From JANQNX01 sp965601665 (lineage in GTDB: Bacteria; Pseudomonadota; Gammaproteobacteria; Eutrophobiales; Eutrophobiaceae), in NCBI GenBank assembly GCA_965601665.1, contig OZ271833.1:558001-622000 (forward strand): a DNA stretch of 64,000 nt, in the 5' to 3' direction. A program made the translations under genes and the position numbers. Position 1 is the stretch's first letter. Each line of letters starts with the position of its first letter. Of the stretch, positions 32,546-41,968 are shown in pieces. The notes beneath the pieces were generated by a model that was not told the DNA's origin, ran no database searches, and saw only the letters and a program-made list of their open reading frames with translations.

Positions 32546-34967
32546 CACAGCTTCAAATTTAGAAACGACGCAGTCAGATATCGCCACTGCCGTTGCCAGC
32601 GCGTGCGCACGTGTCGCGCCAACCTGGCCATTAGACCAGGCGATTGCGGTCAATCCCTGGTGGGAGATGCGACAGACCCCGATGGCAGAGATTGCCGCTA
32701 AAGTTGAAACACTGGGTCAGGTGCAGTGCCTGATGCCGAAGAGTTACTACAGTTCTCTCTGGCAGAAGCAGATTCAGAGCGAACATCTGCAGGAAGCAGC
32801 AAAGTTGCTCGGTGTTGAGGTAACTGAAGACGAACTGGTGGCATTCCTTGCTGATGAAAGCACAGAAACACATCACTGGCACAATTTTAATGACTTGCTC
32901 GATTCACAACCTGAGCGTGTCAAGAAGATGCCATGGCGCGATGAAATCGTGCAGCAGATTAGTCAGTTTTGTGGTTTGTGTTTTGAATATCCTGGACGTG
33001 TAGATTCAACTGCTGTCAATGGCTGCGGTCTGTATGAAGCATGGTTGGAAGTTGTACAGCAAGACCGCGGTATCGAGGTGCTGATGGGCGAGGATCTGCA
33101 GCAATACTTCAAGGCATTGCCGGGTTCACCCGCGCAATTGTTTTCAGAGGTCTTTGCTGGCATGGGTAAACCGGAAAACTTTAGCGAATATGCGTACGCA
33201 CTGTTGCTGGATATTCACGGCTGGGCTTCCTGGATGGCGTACACTGCGTGGCAGGATGCTTTTAATGAAAAGGATAACAATCTTGTCGAGCAGCTACTGG
33301 CCATGCGCATGGCATGGGAATGGGTGCTCTGGCAACACACGCAGAATTCACAAGCGGCCATGTTTAAACTGCTGGAAAAACAGTTTCTCCGTCAGTTTGA
33401 ACAGTGCGATTTTTATGAGCACTTGCACCTTGCCAAGCAGGAATACCTGTGGGTATGGCAGCGCGCGATGGAGTTGTCTTACCAACAGCCGCTGAACAAG
33501 ATGCTGATGTCGCAACAGTCAAAGCAGGCCCCAGAGTCGAAGCCGGCATTGCAGGCGGCTTTCTGTATTGATGTACGTTCAGAGCCAATGCGACGTGCGT
33601 TGGAGTCGCAGTCTGACGATATTCAAACTATTGGTTTTGCCGGATTCTTCGGCTTGCCGATTGAATATTCTCCGGCTGAAAGTGATTACACGCGTCCGCA
33701 ATTACCAGGTTTGTTACCAGCAGCAATTAAGGTTCAACCTGCGGGTTTGAGTGGTGATGCGAGCGACACCAGTAAAGAGATTTATCGTTCAAACAGCGAT
33801 CAAAACTCTATTGAGGCCGCGCCTTCGACATTTGGCCTGGTTGAAATGACAGGGCTGTTCAAGTCATTCAAGCTGATTAAAGACAGTTTTTCACCTAGCA
33901 AGCCATCGCATGGCATCAACGACATTGAAGCGGTAGGTAAATGGGAACTGTTGCAGGATGGCAAGCAGGTTAGTTCCGAAGAGCTGATCAACCTGGCAAA
34001 AGGCATACTCGGTGCCATGGGGCTGACGAAAAACTTTGCCCCACGTGTATTGTTACTCGGCCATGGAAGTTGCACTGCCAACAACCCGCAGGCCGCTGGT
34101 CTTGATTGCGGTGCCTGTGGCGGTCAGACCGGTGAAGTAAACGTTAAGGTCCTTTCCCAGATACTTAATGATAAGGACGTACGTGACGGCTTGAAACAAG
34201 CCGGTATTGATGTGCCTGCTGACACCCGCTTTATCGGTGGTCTGCATAGCACAACCACGGATGACATCATTCTTTACGGACGATTAGGTAAAGAAGGCTG
34301 GCAGCAATGGCTCAAGGATGCCACAACAATGGCGCAAAAGAACCGTGCTGAAAGCGTTGGTGTCAATCCGGAAAAAGACGTAGCTGAACAGTTTGAACAG
34401 CGTTCCAGGGACTGGTCACAAATTCGTCCGGAATGGGCGCTGGCAAATAACGCCGCGTTTATCGTTTCGCCTCGATACCTGACCAGGGATCTGAACCTTG
34501 AAGGTCGCACCTTCCTGCATGATTACAACTGGCAGGAAGATGAAGGCTATGGTGTGCTGGAACTCATTATGACAGCGCCCATGATCGTGACTAACTGGAT
34601 CAACCTGCAGTATTACGCGTCGGTGACGGACAACCTTAAGTATGGTTCCGGTAACAAGATGTTGCATAACGTGGTTGCTGACCATATCGGTGTCTTCGAA
34701 GGTAATGCCGGTGACCTGCGTATCGGGTTGGCCATGCAGTCCCTGCATGACGGCAAGGAATGGCGCCACCAGCCAAACAGGTTGAGCGTTTATATTGCCG
34801 CGCCAACTGAGGCAATGTCGGACATCATTAATCGTCATGAGCATGTTGCCGACCTGTTGAACAAGGACTGGTTATACCTTTATCAACTCGACAACGATAA
34901 CGGTGGTATCAAACAATACGTTAAGGGAGAATGGAAGCAGGTTTCTGAAGAAGGCTTCACTGCATGA
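32538..34967 (+). CDS. dabA: Inorganic carbon transporter catalytic subunit DabA (DUF2309)
   Basis: 809 residues, the usual DUF2309/UPF0753 length. The β-carbonic-anhydrase-like zinc site is visible: AAFCIDVRSEPMRRALE (Cys and Asp) near residues 338–354, and LLGHGSCTANNP…GLDCGACGGQTGE (His and Cys) near residues 508–535. DabA hydrates CO2 in the cytoplasm on the DabB membrane partner, trapping bicarbonate. It starts inside the dabB end (eight-base overlap), and its stop overlaps the next gene, cysD, by four bases, which is an unusual partner. Confidence 0.94.
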   Translation: MSSTASNLETTQSDIATAVASACARVAPTWPLDQAIAVNPWWEMRQTPMAEIAAKVETLGQVQCLMPKSYYSSLWQKQIQSEHLQEAAKLLGVEVTEDELVAFLADESTETHHWHNFNDLLDSQPERVKKMPWRDEIVQQISQFCGLCFEYPGRVDSTAVNGCGLYEAWLEVVQQDRGIEVLMGEDLQQYFKALPGSPAQLFSEVFAGMGKPENFSEYAYALLLDIHGWASWMAYTAWQDAFNEKDNNLVEQLLAMRMAWEWVLWQHTQNSQAAMFKLLEKQFLRQFEQCDFYEHLHLAKQEYLWVWQRAMELSYQQPLNKMLMSQQSKQAPESKPALQAAFCIDVRSEPMRRALESQSDDIQTIGFAGFFGLPIEYSPAESDYTRPQLPGLLPAAIKVQPAGLSGDASDTSKEIYRSNSDQNSIEAAPSTFGLVEMTGLFKSFKLIKDSFSPSKPSHGINDIEAVGKWELLQDGKQVSSEELINLAKGILGAMGLTKNFAPRVLLLGHGSCTANNPQAAGLDCGACGGQTGEVNVKVLSQILNDKDVRDGLKQAGIDVPADTRFIGGLHSTTTDDIILYGRLGKEGWQQWLKDATTMAQKNRAESVGVNPEKDVAEQFEQRSRDWSQIRPEWALANNAAFIVSPRYLTRDLNLEGRTFLHDYNWQEDEGYGVLELIMTAPMIVTNWINLQYYASVTDNLKYGSGNKMLHNVVADHIGVFEGNAGDLRIGLAMQSLHDGKEWRHQPNRLSVYIAAPTEAMSDIINRHEHVADLLNKDWLYLYQLDNDNGGIKQYVKGEWKQVSEEGFTA

Positions 34968-35887
34968 CAACTACCCTGACGCATTTGCGTACGCTCGAAG
35001 CGGAGGCCATCCACATTATTCGTGAGGTGGCCGCCAGCTTCGACAATCCTTGCCTGTTTTACTCAATTGGTAAGGACTCAACCGTGATGTTACACCTGGC
35101 CAGGAAAGCATTCTGGCCAGGCACGGTGCCTTTTACCCTGCTGCACATTGATACCACGTGGGAATTTGGTGAGATGGGCCGCTTCAGGGATCGTATCGTT
35201 GATAAACATGGTTTGCGCTTATCGGTCTATATTAACGAGGAGGCGTTGGCCGCTGGAATTCATCCGATTGAATCCGGGTCGGTAAAATATAACGATATGA
35301 TGAAGACCCAGGCATTAAAACAGGCGATGGCCATGCATCAATTTGATGCTGCGCTGGGCGGGGCGAGGCGTGATGAAGAAAAGTCGCGGGCCAAGGAACG
35401 TATCTTTTCCATTCGCGACAAGCACCAGGGCTGGGACCCCAAGCAACAGCGCCCCGAACTCTGGAATCTTTATAATGCCAACATCAACAAGGGTGAATCA
35501 GTCAGGGTTTTTCCCCTATCCAACTGGACCGAACTCGATATCTGGCAGTATATCCTGTTGGAAAAGATCGAGATTGTGCCACTGTATCTGTCTGCACCAA
35601 GGCTGAGCTGGATTTGTGATGAAAGCCAGCAGGTGTTTGCCATGGACGACGAACGTATGATGCCTTATCTCAGTGAAACAGAGAAACAATCGCTGGAGAT
35701 GCGTAATATCCGTTTCCGAACCCTGGGCTGTTATCCGCAAACCGGGGGTGTAATGAGTGAAGCTGACAGCGTTGGCGATATCGTGCAGGAACTGCTGGTG
35801 GCCAGAACCAGCGAGCGGGAAGGGCGCATGCTGGACAAAGACCAGGTTGGGTCCATGGAAATCAAGAAACGCGAGGGTTATTTTTAG
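34964..35887 (+). CDS. cysD: Sulfate adenylyltransferase subunit 2 (ATP sulfurylase, CysD)
   Basis: 307 residues. All CysD hallmarks are present. The PP-loop pattern is LFYSIGKDSTVMLHLARKAF near residues 31–50, and FDAALGGARRDEEKSRAKER, RVFPLSNWTELDIWQYI and the end GSMEIKKREGYF match E. coli CysD closely. CysD makes adenosine 5'-phosphosulfate from sulfate and ATP but needs the GTPase CysN. No cysN is adjacent: the next gene is on the other strand. The ATGA overlap with dabA makes it the third cistron of the carbon-transport operon. Either cysN lies elsewhere or the enzyme has another partner. Confidence 0.95.
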   Translation: MTTTLTHLRTLEAEAIHIIREVAASFDNPCLFYSIGKDSTVMLHLARKAFWPGTVPFTLLHIDTTWEFGEMGRFRDRIVDKHGLRLSVYINEEALAAGIHPIESGSVKYNDMMKTQALKQAMAMHQFDAALGGARRDEEKSRAKERIFSIRDKHQGWDPKQQRPELWNLYNANINKGESVRVFPLSNWTELDIWQYILLEKIEIVPLYLSAPRLSWICDESQQVFAMDDERMMPYLSETEKQSLEMRNIRFRTLGCYPQTGGVMSEADSVGDIVQELLVARTSEREGRMLDKDQVGSMEIKKREGYF

Positions 35888-35893
35888 CCATCA

Positions 35894-37726
35894 TTAATCA
35901 AGGTCAAAAGACAGCTCCGCCAGGAAACTGCGGTCGCTCAATGGAAAATCGCCACTGTAGACGCCGAACATATTGAAAGCGGAAGGGTAGCGTGCATCAT
36001 TGTTAAACGCGTTCTTGACCAGTATGGCAGCATTAAAGTTATTTATAATTTTTCGTTTTTCCAGCTTCAAATCAACCAGCGTATCGTTCGCAATGTCATT
36101 GCGTGTATCGTTCGTCGCCCTGTTACGATTGGCAATGTAATTCGCCTGTACATACGCAAACCAACCCGGGGCAGGATTCCAGTCAGCAGCGACAAACGCA
36201 TCGAGATGAGGTACATCAACTACTTTCTTGTCTGTTGCCTGATCATTGGTCATTATCCATGCAATGTTACCTGAAAGGTTAAGGCTATTAATGGGCTGCC
36301 ATGTCATTTCATATTCAAGCCCATAGGCTTCCTGTTCGCGTGCATTTTCGGCCATAAAGACCCCGGCGCCATCAGGCACGAACTCGATCAGGTCATCGGC
36401 ATAATAATAGAAAAAATTGGCGCCATAGCTCATTCGAGTTGATGGGGTGAACGTCATACCAAATTCAACGGTGTCAATTTTTTCCGGATCTAGATCCGGA
36501 TTGCCCAAAGATACCGGGTTATTGGTTGTGAATTGATCAGTTGTCGTTGGTGGTCGAAATGCACTGCTATAAAGGAGTTTAAGTGTCAGTGCGTTGGTGG
36601 TATTCCAGAGTAGCGCCACTCTCGGATTTATCGTGCTGCCAAAGTCCGAGTAATCGTCAATACGTATACCTGTAGTCAGGTTCCAGCGTTGGCTGATATC
36701 CCATTCATCCTGCAGTGACAGGCTGTAAATATGCCGGTTGTTGTCTCTAAACCAGACAAATGGCGTTTCCGTCGTAACTGTAGATACCGTGGGCGTGACG
36801 CCTGGACCAAAGTTTTTGATTTCATAGGAATTTGATTCTTCGTACTGATAGCGAGTAGACAAACGTATGCGATGGTCTTCCAGACCGGTATAGATCCCGG
36901 TGAATTCAAACGATGGTTTTAACATTAGTCTGCCAGGAGATCCCTGTACGCCATCAGGAAAGTTGACTGGCACTGCACCGGGGCCGGGGCCTAAATTACC
37001 TGAAGGTTGTACCAGTAAGGTAGCATCTGCTGGAAACAATGTTGTCTCCACCGGTTCATCCGTGTAGTTGAAGCTTGCCCGGAAGTTCAGGTTCCAGTCA
37101 CCCAGGTCATCGAGCGTATTGTATTGGAGATCCGACAGGATATTTGTGGTTTCAATATTGCCGGTTGGATCCAAAGCGTTGGCAAAGCCTCCACCTGTGC
37201 CCTGGTTTGGTTTATCGTTAAGCCAGAAATTGATATCCCAATGATTTTTTTTAAATGACAGGTGCAAATCGATAACCTCGTAATCGGTGTTTAGCCTGCC
37301 AGGTGACAGAGATGCGGAGGTGTTGAAGATACCATCCAAGACACTTTGCTGGTCAGATGGTACAACTCGGTCGCCATCACCTTTTGTCGTCTGGTATTCA
37401 CCGGTCAGCGCGATTTCCCAGCCTGAATAGAGACCGCCATGGTTGGCCCAAGCGTGATAGGTGTTGCTCGTTCCTGCACGCGTTCCGAACGTGGTACCAT
37501 CAATGTCGTTGCCATCTTTCGTTACGATGTTAACCACACCACCAAATGCATCGGCACCATAAACTGCTGAGCCTGGCCCGCGTATGACCTCGACACGTTT
37601 GATATTATTTACAGTTTTTAGAAATTGCGAAACCGGTGAACCCTTGAAAGGGGTGTGGATAGTCAAGCCATCAAGCAGGAACAGTACCTGGTTATTACGC
37701 TGGTTTTGCAAGCCACGCACAGTCAC
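35894..37726 (-). CDS. TonB-dependent receptor, main part (plug end and β-barrel)
   Basis: 610 codons after the frame change; the apparent GTG start at 37726 is inside the plug domain. It has plug motifs VRGLQNQRNNQVLFLLDG and VEVIRGPGSAVYGADAFGGVVNIVTK, then a 20-odd-strand barrel with the TonB-dependent C-terminal end (SDRSFLAELSFDLD, ending in an aromatic/hydrophobic pattern). The N-terminal signal sequence and first plug residues are in the other frame (37723–38040). Joining the frames at the A-tract gives a normal full-length receptor. Ligand unknown. No transport genes for its ligand are adjacent, though a CbiM-like protein lies 3 kb away. Confidence 0.88.
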   Translation of the reverse strand: MTVRGLQNQRNNQVLFLLDGLTIHTPFKGSPVSQFLKTVNNIKRVEVIRGPGSAVYGADAFGGVVNIVTKDGNDIDGTTFGTRAGTSNTYHAWANHGGLYSGWEIALTGEYQTTKGDGDRVVPSDQQSVLDGIFNTSASLSPGRLNTDYEVIDLHLSFKKNHWDINFWLNDKPNQGTGGGFANALDPTGNIETTNILSDLQYNTLDDLGDWNLNFRASFNYTDEPVETTLFPADATLLVQPSGNLGPGPGAVPVNFPDGVQGSPGRLMLKPSFEFTGIYTGLEDHRIRLSTRYQYEESNSYEIKNFGPGVTPTVSTVTTETPFVWFRDNNRHIYSLSLQDEWDISQRWNLTTGIRIDDYSDFGSTINPRVALLWNTTNALTLKLLYSSAFRPPTTTDQFTTNNPVSLGNPDLDPEKIDTVEFGMTFTPSTRMSYGANFFYYYADDLIEFVPDGAGVFMAENAREQEAYGLEYEMTWQPINSLNLSGNIAWIMTNDQATDKKVVDVPHLDAFVAADWNPAPGWFAYVQANYIANRNRATNDTRNDIANDTLVDLKLEKRKIINNFNAAILVKNAFNNDARYPSAFNMFGVYSGDFPLSDRSFLAELSFDLD

Positions 37727-38040
37727 TTTTTTTCAAAAACCTGATTTCCTGTGCTGATATGAAAACCTGGAACCCGCTCCAGTACTTCATAAAGATCGAT
37801 AGCTCCCATCCGACGTATTTGTTCGGCAGTGATAATGGTCGCTACGGCAGGTAATGTCTCCCTGGTACGCGTGGTTCCTGTGGCCACGGTTATCTCGGCA
37901 AGCTCATCCAGGTCGAGGCTTAATAAGCGCTCTAATTCATAGTCAGTTTCTCTGGCGGCAGTGTTTGCGCAAGAGAGTAACAAAAGAGGTATCGCTATGG
38001 TATGTGTGTACCTGTTTAGCCTGGCCTTGACGTTATTCAC
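37723..38040 (-). CDS. TonB-dependent receptor, N-terminal fragment (frameshifted)
   Basis: 105 codons. A signal peptide (ends near residue 29) is followed by a plug start: LERLLSLDLDELAEITVATGT, then TLPAVATIITAEQIRRMGAIDLYEVLERVPGFH, a typical plug-domain opening. The frame stops at TGA right after GAA AAA AAG. The continuation of the plug (VTVRGLQNQ) is in the −1 frame. So this is the 5' part of the receptor at 35894–37726, split by one lost A, a sequencing error, or a −1 slippage site. Confidence 0.85.
   Translation of the reverse strand: MNNVKARLNRYTHTIAIPLLLLSCANTAARETDYELERLLSLDLDELAEITVATGTTRTRETLPAVATIITAEQIRRMGAIDLYEVLERVPGFHISTGNQVFEKK
37727..37733 (-). other. A7 tract / dnaX-like slippery heptamer A-AAA-AAG at the frame change
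   Basis: On the coding (reverse) strand the zero-frame codons are GAA AAA AAG TGA. This contains A-AAA-AAG in the X-XXY-YYZ phase used by E. coli dnaX, with the stop immediately after. A −1 slip continues as GTG ACT GTG CGT, i.e. plug residues VTVRG. The run also makes a simple indel equally possible. CAGG seven bases before the tract could act as a stimulatory upstream site; no strong downstream hairpin is obvious. Confidence 0.6.
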
Positions 38041-38338
38041 TGCTTGTTACCATCCTGTAATTCTATTTTAGTTTTATTATTGACTATGCATTTAGTATTG
38101 AAGTTTCTATTGCGGTAGCAAGTGGCCAAAAGCAGAGAAAGATTACGAAGATAGTGTATCAACATTCCCCGATATAGATGTGAATATCGACCCCGTGGCT
38201 AAAGCCAATCTTTATTACGTTTTTATAAAACGTTCACAAATATATTAATTTCATAGGGTTTATGCTGTTATACTATTATTGTATAACTAAAACTATAGAC
38301 TGCTACAGGGAAGCGCACCCGGTTTCGGAGACCCCTTG

Positions 38339-39349
38339 ATGACTGCTAAATCTGTTCTTTTGGCAGATGATGACCAGACGACGCTTACTGTCCTGACTGC
38401 GACACTTGAAGATTATGGCTACCGTGTTGATAGCACGGATCGTGGCGAGAAATGTTTATTCAAGGCCATGGAGCAGGATTACGATGCGTTTCTCATTGAC
38501 CTGAATATGCCAGGTTTGGGTGGAGTGGAGCTGTGTAAAAAATTACGCGCCCTGGAACAGTACAAACTCACTCCCATTATTATCATCACGTCCATGGACG
38601 AGGAAACCAACCTCGGCGAGGTATTATCCGCGGGCGCCAGCGACTTTATTTCCAAACCGGTCAATCCCGTGGTACTGAATGCGCGTTTAAAAAACCACCT
38701 GGAAAAGCAAGAGTACTATGATGAACTGGAGCGCATCCGCCGTTATCTGAATCGTTATATTTCATCCCGAACGCAACGCATGGTGGAGGCCTACGCAACG
38801 ACAGGGCTGGTGCCTGAACCAGAACTCCATCATGTTTGCGTGATGTTTACTGACATCCGTGGTTTTACCCGCTTAAGCACCAAAATTGATCTGCAGGAAT
38901 TATTTGCCAGAATCAGTTATAGCCTCGGTCAACAGGTAGACCTCGTTTACAAATATCACGGCTATATCGACAAGTTCGGTGGTGATGGGCTAATGGCCAT
39001 CTTTGATGGTGAATTGGCAGTCAGCAACGCCTGTGAATGCGCCCGACAAATAATCGATCAAGCCACCAGGCATCCCGATCCCTTGCCTATCGGTATAGGA
39101 CTTCATTACGGTCCCGTGTTGATTGGTAATATTGGTTCCAACGAACATCTGGACTACTCGGCGCTGGGCGAAACAGTCAATCTGGCGTCGAGGATATGTA
39201 ACTATGCCGATGCAATGCAAATAAGAGCAAGTGAAACAATTATAGAACAATTAAGTGATGATAACAGCATACGACATACCGATGTAGAGTATGCCACCCT
39301 ACGAGGTTACGAGGAGCAGATACCCATATACCGTTTTCATTTTGACTGA
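38339..39349 (+). CDS. Response regulator with class III adenylate/guanylate cyclase output
   Basis: About 336 residues from ATG 38339 (a TTG precedes it directly). Residues about 1–120 are a receiver domain: LLADDDQTT, the phosphoacceptor Asp in AFLIDLNMPGLGG, the Thr/Ser in IIITS and Lys in ISKPVN. Residues about 160–335 are a class III cyclase: VMFTDIRGFTRL (metal Asp), DKFGGDGLMAIF (second metal Asp), and GETVNLASRIC (transition-state Asn and Arg). It therefore probably makes cAMP or cGMP on phosphorylation. No histidine kinase is adjacent. The next gene is a GGDEF protein. Confidence 0.92.
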   Translation: MTAKSVLLADDDQTTLTVLTATLEDYGYRVDSTDRGEKCLFKAMEQDYDAFLIDLNMPGLGGVELCKKLRALEQYKLTPIIIITSMDEETNLGEVLSAGASDFISKPVNPVVLNARLKNHLEKQEYYDELERIRRYLNRYISSRTQRMVEAYATTGLVPEPELHHVCVMFTDIRGFTRLSTKIDLQELFARISYSLGQQVDLVYKYHGYIDKFGGDGLMAIFDGELAVSNACECARQIIDQATRHPDPLPIGIGLHYGPVLIGNIGSNEHLDYSALGETVNLASRICNYADAMQIRASETIIEQLSDDNSIRHTDVEYATLRGYEEQIPIYRFHFD

Positions 39350-39417
39350 AATATTTGCCGTTTGTCACTTTCTGACATTATACTTTATGAAATTATAATA
39401 ATTAAAAAGGCAAAATC

Positions 39418-41265
39418 TTGAGATCCAAGTATACTATTCTCTTCAGTAGTATCCTTATCATTACTTTGCTGTCCTCATTCGTAGCGGCAGAAGCAAAACC
39501 ACTCATCCTTACCGACAATAGCAACAAGTATTCACTTCTCAAGGAAGCAGAATATTACGAAGACCAGAGTGGACAACTGGATATTGAAGCTATTCTTCAA
39601 CGTCATGCAAATGGTGAATTTGTCAGACCAGAAGAATTTATAAACTCACCTGGTTTTACGGATTCTGCTTACTGGTTTCGAATCAGCATATTTAATGACC
39701 GTTCAGCGGTTGATGCATGGTTGTTACAACTAACATATGCCATGCTCGATCACATCGACGTCTATTTGCTCGATAATTCAGGCCAGATAAAGCATGAGCA
39801 CATGGGCGATGCCCAGCCTTTTAGTCAAAGGCAGATAGAACATCGTACATTTTTGTTTGATATGGCACTGCCAAAAAGAGAGATAGTCGAACTCCTGGTG
39901 CGGATAAAAACAACCAGCTCCATGCAGCCTAAAATGTATTTGTGGGAAGCAACCACGTTCAACCATGATAACCAGGGTAATCAACTGGCATTTGGTATTT
40001 ACTACGGTGTTTTCCTCGCCATGCTCTTCTATAACCTGCTGGTGTACATATCTATTCGAGACAAGATTTACCTGTTTTATGTCGCCTATGTGCTTTCATT
40101 CAGCTTGTTTATGTGCTGCCTCAATGGATTGGGTTATCAGTACATCTGGCCTGATTTCCCCGGTTGGCAATCGCATGCCAGTGCGACACTGATGTCAGTT
40201 GCCTGTTTTAGTGCAATTCTTTTTGCCCGCACACTGTTGCGTTTGAAAGACTATTTGCCGCGCTGGGATAAATTCTTTCAGTGGTCGATGTACTATTTTA
40301 CTTTGCTTGCTATAGCATCATTGTATCTTCCATATACCTATGTCGCCCAGATTTGTACGGCGAGTAGTCTGCTGTTATCTATTTTACTGAATTTTATTGG
40401 CTGGTTAAGCCTGAAGCATGAGAACCAGGTTGCCCGGTTTTACGTATTGGCATGGACTTTTTTTCTACTTGGCGCCAGCGTCTATGCTCTGAAAACCTAT
40501 GGCGTGTTACCGCAGATCTTTATTACCGAATATGCCATGCAAATAGGCTCAATGCTGGACGTGGTTTTGCTATCAATGGTGCTGAGCTATCGAGTCAAGA
40601 TGCTGCAGGAACAAAATGTTAAAATTCAGCTACAGGCTACGATAGAACTTGAAAGCAAAGTGCAGGAAAGAACCAGGAAGCTGAATGAAACGCTTGATGC
40701 CCTGTCTGAAAGCTACGCGAAAGTTGAAAAGCTAAATTACAGTGATCCATTAACAGACATCAAGAATCGGCGTTTTTTTGACGAGTTCTATTTACACGAA
40801 ATGAAGAACGCGATTCGTAGTAAAGGGTCTATCGCAGTTATGGTTGCCGATATTGATCATTTTAAGCAGGTTAATGATGAATACGGCCATAATGCCGGCG
40901 ACAAGGTGCTTATTTGTATAGGTCAATTGATCAAGGAAAATCTGCCTCGTGAGAATGATTTTGTAGCCCGTTATGGTGGCGATGAATTTGTGATTGTATT
41001 GCCGTTTACCGACAAGGAAGGTGCGCTGTTAATCGCTAAACGTATTAAAAACAGTATCTCTGAGCTTCAGGTGGAACATGAAAATCGCAACATTATGACA
41101 ACGATTAGCATTGGCATTTCGGCCATGCAACCGTCGTATGAAACCGACACCTACCGGTTAATTACCGAAGCTGATCGTGCCCTGTATGAGGCAAAAGAAC
41201 TGGGAAGAGATCGGATCCGTTGCTACCATAATGGTGATGTCGAATTAAAGAGCGTCGACAGCTGA
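39418..41265 (+). CDS. 7TM-DISM membrane diguanylate cyclase (GGDEF)
   Basis: 615 residues, starting with TTG at 39418. A signal peptide (ending near residue 27) leads into a periplasmic 7TMR-DISMED2 domain (about residues 35–175), seven membrane helices (about 185–395), a coiled coil (about 400–440) and a C-terminal GGDEF domain (about 440–605). The active site RYGGDEFVIV is intact, and REND five residues before it is a canonical RxxD inhibitory site, so product feedback is expected. It should synthesise c-di-GMP in response to a periplasmic, possibly carbohydrate, signal. Confidence 0.94.
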   Translation: MRSKYTILFSSILIITLLSSFVAAEAKPLILTDNSNKYSLLKEAEYYEDQSGQLDIEAILQRHANGEFVRPEEFINSPGFTDSAYWFRISIFNDRSAVDAWLLQLTYAMLDHIDVYLLDNSGQIKHEHMGDAQPFSQRQIEHRTFLFDMALPKREIVELLVRIKTTSSMQPKMYLWEATTFNHDNQGNQLAFGIYYGVFLAMLFYNLLVYISIRDKIYLFYVAYVLSFSLFMCCLNGLGYQYIWPDFPGWQSHASATLMSVACFSAILFARTLLRLKDYLPRWDKFFQWSMYYFTLLAIASLYLPYTYVAQICTASSLLLSILLNFIGWLSLKHENQVARFYVLAWTFFLLGASVYALKTYGVLPQIFITEYAMQIGSMLDVVLLSMVLSYRVKMLQEQNVKIQLQATIELESKVQERTRKLNETLDALSESYAKVEKLNYSDPLTDIKNRRFFDEFYLHEMKNAIRSKGSIAVMVADIDHFKQVNDEYGHNAGDKVLICIGQLIKENLPRENDFVARYGGDEFVIVLPFTDKEGALLIAKRIKNSISELQVEHENRNIMTTISIGISAMQPSYETDTYRLITEADRALYEAKELGRDRIRCYHNGDVELKSVDS

Positions 41266-41294
41266 TAGTTTTACCGCAAGTATTCTGATCATTT

Positions 41295-41960
41295 TTGGAT
41301 TTCACCTTCCAATTTTTACCCGTTGCGCTGGTTTGGACAACTGCGATGTTTGCAATCGTCTTGCTGGTATTGATTGCATTGCGTGTCGATTGGCACAAAA
41401 ACCGTAGCAGGGGTGTACTCAATCTATGGTTTGTGAGTATATTTTTTCTCGCAATCGCCTGGATGATTCGAGCCAATATTGGTGAGGAGTACAATATCCA
41501 TCTGCTGGGTGCGATGTTATTTGCGCTGATGTTTGGTTGGCAATTGGGTGTGCTGGGCATCGCCATCGTCTGTACGTTGGTATGTCTATGGGGCAATATG
41601 CTTTGGGCTAACCTGCCGCTTGCGATACTTATTAATGCCGTCTTTGCTGTCTCGTTTAGTTACCTGTTATTCCTGCTAATTGAATACATACTGCCGCATA
41701 ATCTTTATGTCTACCTGTATTTGTCCGCGTTCTTCGGTTCTGCTATTTCCTATTCACTAGCGGGTACGATTTCAGCCTTGTTGTTCTTTTGGCTGGACGT
41801 ACAGACCTGGTCAACGTTGATGAATGAGTATTTACCGTTTCTTTACCTGATGAGCTTTTCCGAGTCATTCCTGACTTGTGGCTTGTTGACCCTGTTTGTG
41901 GTTTACAAACCTGAATGGGTGTTCAGTTTTCGCGATGAGCGTTATTTGCGAGGTAAGTAA
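41295..41960 (+). CDS. CbiM-like (ECF transporter-type) membrane protein
   Basis: 221 residues with about six membrane helices, starting at TTG 41295. The segment IHLLGAMLFALMFGWQLGVLGIAIV resembles the CbiM core (H-LLG…LFG…L-I-). CbiM is the substrate-binding subunit of cobalt ECF importers, but the classical metal-binding N-terminal Met-His tag is not present here. No CbiQ or CbiO gene is adjacent, so this is an orphan of unknown function, as is known for some CbiM-like proteins. It follows the diguanylate cyclase by 29 bp on the same strand. Confidence 0.75.
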   Translation: MDFTFQFLPVALVWTTAMFAIVLLVLIALRVDWHKNRSRGVLNLWFVSIFFLAIAWMIRANIGEEYNIHLLGAMLFALMFGWQLGVLGIAIVCTLVCLWGNMLWANLPLAILINAVFAVSFSYLLFLLIEYILPHNLYVYLYLSAFFGSAISYSLAGTISALLFFWLDVQTWSTLMNEYLPFLYLMSFSESFLTCGLLTLFVVYKPEWVFSFRDERYLRGK

Positions 41961-41968
41961 GCCATTGT

